Shown in pieces: positions 58,943 through 64,000 of a DNA stretch of 64,000 nucleotides. Origin of the DNA: Amblyomma americanum (Eukaryota; Arthropoda; Arachnida; Ixodida; Ixodidae); assembly GCF_052857255.1 (NCBI RefSeq), contig NC_135498.1, forward strand, positions 112,710,223-112,774,222, given 5' to 3'. The translations under genes were made by a program, and so were the position numbers. Under the pieces are notes generated by a model. The model ran no database searches. It was not told where the DNA came from and was given only the letters and a program-made list of their open reading frames with translations. The stretch's first letter is position 1. Each line of letters starts with the position of its first letter.

Positions 58943-59104
58943 ACTGGTGGTGGGAGTGGTTTTATTATAATAATAGTAAAAAGGAAGGAAAAGATTTTTG
59001 CTAGCCCCGGCATCTGCCATCGATACTGAAGCACCTGAGCTGGGGCAGCAGAAATAAAGGATAGCAGGCAGAATGGAGAAATGAAATGAAAGAGGTGAGG
59101 GGAT
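58943..59104 (-). mobile_element. LINE 3'-UTR fragment (family of the 44.3-46.7 kb element)
   Basis: Plus strand 'ggtggtgggagtggttttat', 'ttttgctagccccggcatct' and 'gaaataaaggatagcaggca' match 44262-44420 in the same orientation. Confidence 0.8.
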
Positions 59105-59307
59105 CGCACTAGCAAACGTGTCTTTGAGATGGAAGAATTCCATCGGCATAGGCTAATTTAAAGCGTATACCGCATGGCTTTCTGTAATAAAAGCTAAATG
59201 TCCGCATCCAGCACCTATGTTGCTCCCATTCCTCTTGGTAGCTTTAAATTTCAAACCGAATTGGGCAAAATGCACAGTTCGAAAGAAAAACTCTTGACAA
59301 TATCGCC

Positions 59308-59492
59308 TGCAGGAGTTCCCGGTTTCGAACCCGACCGCGTTGGCCGCGTTTCGATGGAGGCGAAACGCAAAGGCGCCCGTGTGCTGTGCGATGTCAGTGC
59401 ACATTAAAGATCCCCGGGTGAATAATTGGTTTTTGGGGGAAAGGAAATGGCGCAGTATCTGTCTCATATATCGTTGGACACCTGGGGCGCGA
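59308..59492. mobile_element. Inverted pair of Ruka-type SINE fragments
   Basis: A head-and-core fragment on the plus strand (59308-59420) directly abuts a 3'-end fragment on the minus strand (59421-59492). Confidence 0.75.
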
Positions 59493-59684
59493 TTACGGAT
59501 CAGTCTCAAAAAACTGTCTCAATATTGAGACAATGATGTCAAAATGACGACACCGAGAAATGCCGACCGCCGAATCGGCCAATGCGGAGGAAGGAGGCGG
59601 TGGGCTCCGCCCCGAAACCACTATTCGCACGACAAGGGACCGTAGACTAATGTTTTGCAGTAAAAACGCAGTGAATAAAAACGA

Positions 59685-60025
59685 GTAATGTTTTATTTTG
59701 CTAAGTAACTGTATTTCAAACCCAACAGCACCAAGCAAAAGAACCAGTGTTTTCATTTTTGCAATTAAGTTTGCTGTTCAGTCACTTTTTTTGCCGCGAA
59801 GGTGTGCTGTCAGCGGTATAGCGTGAACATGTTAGTCTGAAAATGAACAAAAACGCAATGAAGAAAACAAGCAATGTTTTATTTTGGTAGTAAACTGTGT
59901 TGCAATCTCAACAACACGAGGGAAAATTGGAAGCATTCTCAGTTTTGCAATGAAATTTGCTGCAGGTTAACTTCTTTTGCCATGAGGGCGCGCTGGCAGT
60001 GGTATCGCGTGAACATGGCGGCGTG
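59685..60025. repeat. Two-copy direct repeat of about 150 bp
   Basis: Segments near 59685-59835 and 59870-60020 share 'atgttttattttg', 'tttgcaat', 'tttgctg', and a 'gcggtatagcgtgaacatg' end, the second copy being clearly diverged. They lie about 800-1100 bases upstream of the Myb/SANT gene start. Confidence 0.65.
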
Positions 60026-60113
60026 CAAGAAAACAGCTGATTCCACGGCTAGTTCCCGATTTTTTGCGTGTCGTCTAAAATCAAGGCACTTTGCGGATGT
60101 CTGAAGTGTGCAG

Positions 60114-60208
60114 AAAAATCTGATTGAAGGCATTGAATGCTACGGGCCTGCGCAGATCAACTTACAAGGAGCGCTGGGCTTGAAAATCGACGAAGACAAC
60201 ATATTGTG
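60114..60208 (+). CDS. Possible small exon upstream of the Myb/SANT gene
   Basis: Between an acceptor-like 'gaagtgtgcag' and a strong donor TTGTG|GTAAGTG the frame reads KNLIEGIECYGPAQINLQGA, LGLKIDEDNIL. The composition is protein-like, but there is no hallmark domain and no partner exon in matching phase was found. It may belong to another gene or be chance. Confidence 0.25.
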
Positions 60209-60425
60209 GTAAGTGTGTATTTGCTTATTATCGATGACACCAATAGCCCATAGATGCTCTTCGGTTGACGTGTGGGATGTGTAGTTCCGTATTTTGTTTG
60301 CTAAATACAAGACGACGGGGAAGTGTGACATATGGGGCGAAATAAAGTTGTATGGCTGCGTGATCGTCAGTTCATCGTGTGTAGGCGTGTAAGTAAGGAA
60401 CGATCAAGGACGAGAAAAACGATTA

Positions 60426-60610
60426 AGGCCGTTTCACATGATGCGATTGTTGCCGCAGCGCAGTGCGATTTCTGCCGCTGTGCGACAGAAATGCGCGTCG
60501 TTCTCGTCGCAGGGCCACTGCGACAGACTTTCAACAAGTTGGTCGCATTGTCGCAGCGTCGGTGCGGTTGCAGCGATGGCCACAGTAGTCAGCCAATAGG
60601 AGGTCAGCGA
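60426..60610. mobile_element. Putative Harbinger-type terminus
   Basis: The sequence AGGCCGTTTCACATGATGCG directly follows a TTA trinucleotide (60423-60425), the usual Harbinger target site. It continues with many subterminal TCGCA/TGCGA motifs on both strands. I find no matching inverted end within the window, so the element, if real, extends beyond 64 kb or is truncated. Confidence 0.35.
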
Positions 60611-60842
60611 CATGACAGGAAAATCTCGAAAACGTTTAATTGAGCTTAAGAATACATCACATCTCAATATTATTACCCATGATTACGAAATCAACGCCTG
60701 CCACGATGGTTGACATTTATTGCAGCCGAAGAATTTTCGGCCACTGAAAGGTCGCACCGACGCTAGTGCGCTGGTGCAGACGGCACCGACTGAATTCATC
60801 GGCTGCGATTACCGTTATCATTTGAAACGGCTATCCACCATC

Positions 60843-63026
60843 ATGACGACAGCAAGTGTGTCCAAAGAGCAGCTCCTCATGATGGTGGAATTTATGGAAC
60901 AGCACCCGGCGCTCGCCCACGCTGCCTCACCCCTTTCCGGGGGCTACACGGCGGCTCGCAGGCGCGAGCTGTGGCAGCAGCTTGCGGCCCTGCTGAACGC
61001 CGGGGGCCCCGCTGCCAAAACTGCGCTTCAATGGCGCCACACTTGGCAAGTGTGGTGCACCCGCGGCAAGAAGCAGGAAGCGCAGTTTTTGGCGGCGGGA
61101 AGGTGAGCGTGTCAACAACGGTCTGTCGAATGGCCCTTGAATATGTCTCTCCACACCCTGTCGCAGGGGCACTGGAGGCGGCAGGCTGCCGGGGCTGGCA
61201 GGCCGGGTGTGCAAGCTGCGGTCGCCGGGCCTCGTTCTAGGCGTCGCAGCTCCAATGTTCTCTTCGTCCAGCCAGGTATGTTGTAAGCCGCGGTGACGTT
61301 AGTAATAATGAGGGGGGAATGATAGGGGAGGCTAATGAAGAATAATGAATGTCAACCTCGGGGCCATGTACTGTGAGCAATGCACACACAGAATGAACTT
61401 CGAGACACTCGTGCATGAACGTGGGGCGCTGTGCCTCTTGCAGAACCAGCCCCGTGTGTCCGTGGGGGAGATGCCAGGGACGAGCGGCCTGCAGCAGGCA
61501 GAGGCGCGCTCTCCATCTGGTAAGTGAAAATTTCGTCATTTGATATGTACACCTAACAACTTGTGCACATTGTTGACTTCGTTGTGGTTTTTCTTTTAGT
61601 TAGGGAGGGATGCGAATGCTGAGCTAAGAAATGCAACCTCGAGTTATGTACCTTGTACTACATTGCCCTCTTGGTACTGCTATGTTTCTTCTTGTGTGTC
61701 AGTACCTAGTAACCGTGTGTTTTGCACCAATACACGCTCTGCTGAAACTGTCCACTAAGCAGTGCTGTCTTGTGGAATGAATTCACATAGATGGCACCCC
61801 CCCCCCCCCCGGAAGAAGAGCTGGAGGAGCTGGACGAGGAGGAGGAGGGCGCACCTTGTGACACAGCCTGTGAGTTGGTGTCCCAATATCATGCTGCACA
61901 TTATCCATTTCGCAAGCTACCTAACAATAATACCATTCGCAGGAGCAGACTATCAGTATCACTTTAGAATACGCACACAAAATTTGTTTGGTTTATGGGG
62001 CTTTAACGTTCCAAAGCGACTCCAGCTATGACAGACGCCGTAGTGAAGGGCTCCAGGAATTTGGACCGCCTGGGGTTCTTTACTGTGCACTGACATCGCA
62101 CAGTACACGGGCCTCTAGAATTTCGCCTCCATCGAAATTCGACCGCCGCGTGTTTCGGGCCAGCAGCCGAGCGCCATAACCACTCAGCCACCGTGGCGGC
62201 CACCCACAGAAGTGTCTTTCATATGCACCACTGGTACCTTGTGCACGCTTTTTCCCTCTTACAGCGGAAACTGTGGTGTCTGCGATGGTTACACAAATGT
62301 GCACATTGAAACAATGCTGTTTTTGTCATACTGCTGATTATGAATGCTTTTATGTACTGCTCCCCGGTATGCATGTCAACAGCCCTCTGAGATATTGCAC
62401 CAAACAGTCAGGTTATTGTACATCGTGCGCCACTATATGACAAGTGTACATTCAGTCACTTTCTCCTTTTGACAGCTACACAGGAGCGGCGAGATGTGGT
62501 GGCGGGGCGTCCGTGGCAGCAGCAGCGGAGCACGCGGGCGGAGGAGGTCCGCCAGCTGCTGACAGAGACGCGGCGGACCAATGACCTCCACGAAGGCCGT
62601 GCTGCTGAGGACGCCACATTTCATGTGCGCCTCCTAGAGGTATGTGCACACAACACCCACCACATTTAGTGAAGGAGAAGCATCTGCGTGCAACATGTTG
62701 TATCTACATTCACAGTTCGAAACCAATGCGTGACCTGTAGAGACATTTCACTAGTTCATATTTATGTCCAACGAGCCCTACATGTCTGTGAAGTGTGCAA
62801 ATGAAGCTCCTTTCATGTGCAGGAACAGCGGCGAACAACAACAGCAGTGCACAGCCTGACGGCGGCAGTGACACAATTGACTGCCGCCGTCACAGAAACC
62901 GGGGCGCACATGGTGCGCACTTCTGAGGCGGCAAGGGCCGACTCGATGCGCCTCACCGTGCAAGTGGTACTTGCGGTGGCCCTGATTGTACGTGTTTTGA
63001 ACAATCAGGTACAGCCACCGCAGTAA
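60843..63026 (+). CDS. Myb/SANT-like (zeste/NAIF1-type) DNA-binding protein, multi-exon
   Basis: Proposed exons: 60843-61102, 61167-61275, 61791-61869, 62476-62639 and 62823-63026. All have GT-AG ends, and joined they total 816 bases (271 residues plus stop). Residues 6-85 form a three-helix Myb/SANT-like domain: SKEQLLMMVEFMEQHPALAH, RRELWQQLAALLNA, and ALQWRHTWQVWCTRGKKQ, followed by the Gly-rich GTGGG typical of this family. A Pro/Glu-rich acidic linker (EEELEELDEEEEGAP) follows, then an Arg/Glu helix (AEEVRQLLTETRRTNDLHEG). The C-terminus LTAAVTQLTAAVTE ends in a hydrophobic VQVVLAVALIVRVL. An extra possible exon at 61444-61519 would break the frame. Such proteins derive from the DNA-binding partner of Harbinger transposases. 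Here it may be domesticated or still transposon-borne. Confidence 0.7.
61986..62200 (-). mobile_element. SINE type 2 in intron of the Myb/SANT gene
   Basis: Plus strand 'ggctttaacgttccaaagcg' to the head 'cactcagccaccgtggcggc'. Antisense to the host gene and located between exons 61869 and 62476. Confidence 0.88.
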
Positions 63027-63086
63027 CTTGTTCGGTGGGGCTTTTTTTTCCTTTTTTACCTGTTTTTTTTTTGTTTTTTTTGCGTT

Positions 63087-63302
63087 CTGCAAGGTACAGA
63101 GCATTTTTTTATTTCCCTGCCGGGTGCAGGTGTTATGTATATATTTATTTTCCTTCTACAAGGTGCAGAACATTTTTTATTTCCCTGCCAGGTGCACGCG
63201 TTATGTATATATTTATTTTCCTTCTGCAAGGTGCAGAACATTTTTTTATTTCCCTGCCAGGTGCATGGGGCTTGTGTATGAATGTTTTTTTTTCCTTTTG
63301 TA
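63087..63302. repeat. Three-copy 68/69-bp tandem repeat in the 3' UTR
   Basis: Units begin at about 63091, 63160 and 63228 and share 'aaggtgcagaacattttt', 'tatttccctgccaggtgca' and 'gttatgtatatatttatttt' (the last unit is degenerate at its end). They begin about 65 bases after the stop codon of the Myb/SANT gene, probably within its 3' UTR. Confidence 0.85.
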
Positions 63303-63944
63303 CTTTTTAACTTGTGTGCAGTGTACAGGCTGTGCAGTATTCGTTGTTCACTTTGGTTTCGTGTTTCAATGTGGAAGCATTGCTAGTCCCATTACGAGAA
63401 AACCTGACGGCATGTATGAGCACTCGGAGATGGTACAGAAAATCCCAGTCATGTCAGGATAAATTTGCCGTCATCACGTGATCGCATGGCGCACACGGCA
63501 AGCCGAGGGCCGCCTTTCCCGACGGTCATATACATGACATTCGCGTTATACACCCCCCACTGACTGAGTTCAATATGGCGAAACTTTTCCCTGCTACATT
63601 TGTGTCAAAATTGCAACTAACAATTTCTCGTGCAGTGTTCCAGGTGGTGTCATACGCACGTGCTCTCAGATTCCTGCACATAACCAGTCTGAAGTGTGTG
63701 TGCAAATTTTTTGCGATGGTACCTTGCAACATTGTGCAAGACACACACAAGGTGTGTGATATGTACTGTTTACTTTGATTTCGTTTTTAGCTGTTACCTT
63801 TTTACGTTCTGCAAGACACACAACGTATGCTATATCTAGTCAGTGTTTGGTTTTTCATATGTTCATTAATCTTCCTCCTTTGCACATTCACGATTGTGTA
63901 CTTTAACGACACGTTGTGATACACGTGCTTATAGGAACAATGTT
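63303..63944. other. Downstream of the Myb/SANT gene, no gene seen
   Basis: No AATAAA signal and no coding frame I can support. A loosely repeated 'ctgcaagacacaca' motif occurs at 63738 and 63812. Confidence 0.4.
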
Positions 63945-64000
63945 GTAGAGGGCTCCGGTTATTTTACACCACGGGGTTCTTGAACGTGTGTACACATTGC
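63945..64000 (-). mobile_element. SINE type 2, cut by window edge
   Basis: Plus strand 'gtagagggctccggttattt' and 'ccacggggttcttgaacgtg' match the core of SINE type 2. The head lies beyond the window. Confidence 0.65.

Overview
This window looks like repeat-dominated, intron-rich nuclear DNA of a hard tick, most likely a metastriate ixodid (Rhipicephalus, Dermacentor, Amblyomma or a relative). The main clue is roughly 35 full or partial copies of a tRNA-derived SINE that I recognise from memory as the tick element Ruka. Several other tRNA-headed SINE types, RNase H-bearing non-LTR retrotransposons, a mariner-type MITE and Harbinger-related pieces support this. I see no bacterial operon, rRNA gene, CRISPR array or functional tRNA gene. 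Most long open frames are shadows of repeats.

Layout. 1-14.99 kb holds duplication unit A (about 105-8520), then a SINE-rich interval with a coding exon at 12.89-13.17 kb. 14.99-25.09 kb is duplication unit B, a diverged copy of unit A enlarged by a 984-bp GT microsatellite, SINEs and a LINE. 25.1-31.6 kb is SINEs and sequence without recognisable genes. 31.6-35.7 kb holds a two-exon minus-strand gene model, with a ten-copy E-box minisatellite just upstream (35.9-36.4 kb). 36.5-47.4 kb is almost wall-to-wall LINE and SINE debris, including a LINE (44.3-46.7 kb) whose 3' tail identifies many small fragments elsewhere. 47.5-52.35 kb holds a plus-strand member of the same two-exon family. 53-56.3 kb has a mariner MITE, a possible Harbinger transposase remnant and a LINE with an intact RNase H active site. 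60.4-63.0 kb holds the best conventional gene, a multi-exon Myb/SANT-like (zeste/NAIF1-type) DNA-binding protein.

The most novel item is a family of paralogous exons I do not recognise (cores 'RPGFQRLN' and 'SADSDxEAFExGR'). They recur at about 0, 8.0, 12.9, 24.6, 31.7, 35.6, 47.7 and 52.2 kb. Splice phases match, and pairing them gives three two-exon gene models of 175, 159 and 199 residues, two on the minus strand and one on the plus strand, plus orphan copies. They seem to have been spread by local segmental duplication. Their function is unknown.

All identifications are by eye. No database search, alignment program or transcript evidence was available, and repeat boundaries are good to about 10-20 bases unless a target-site duplication fixes them.
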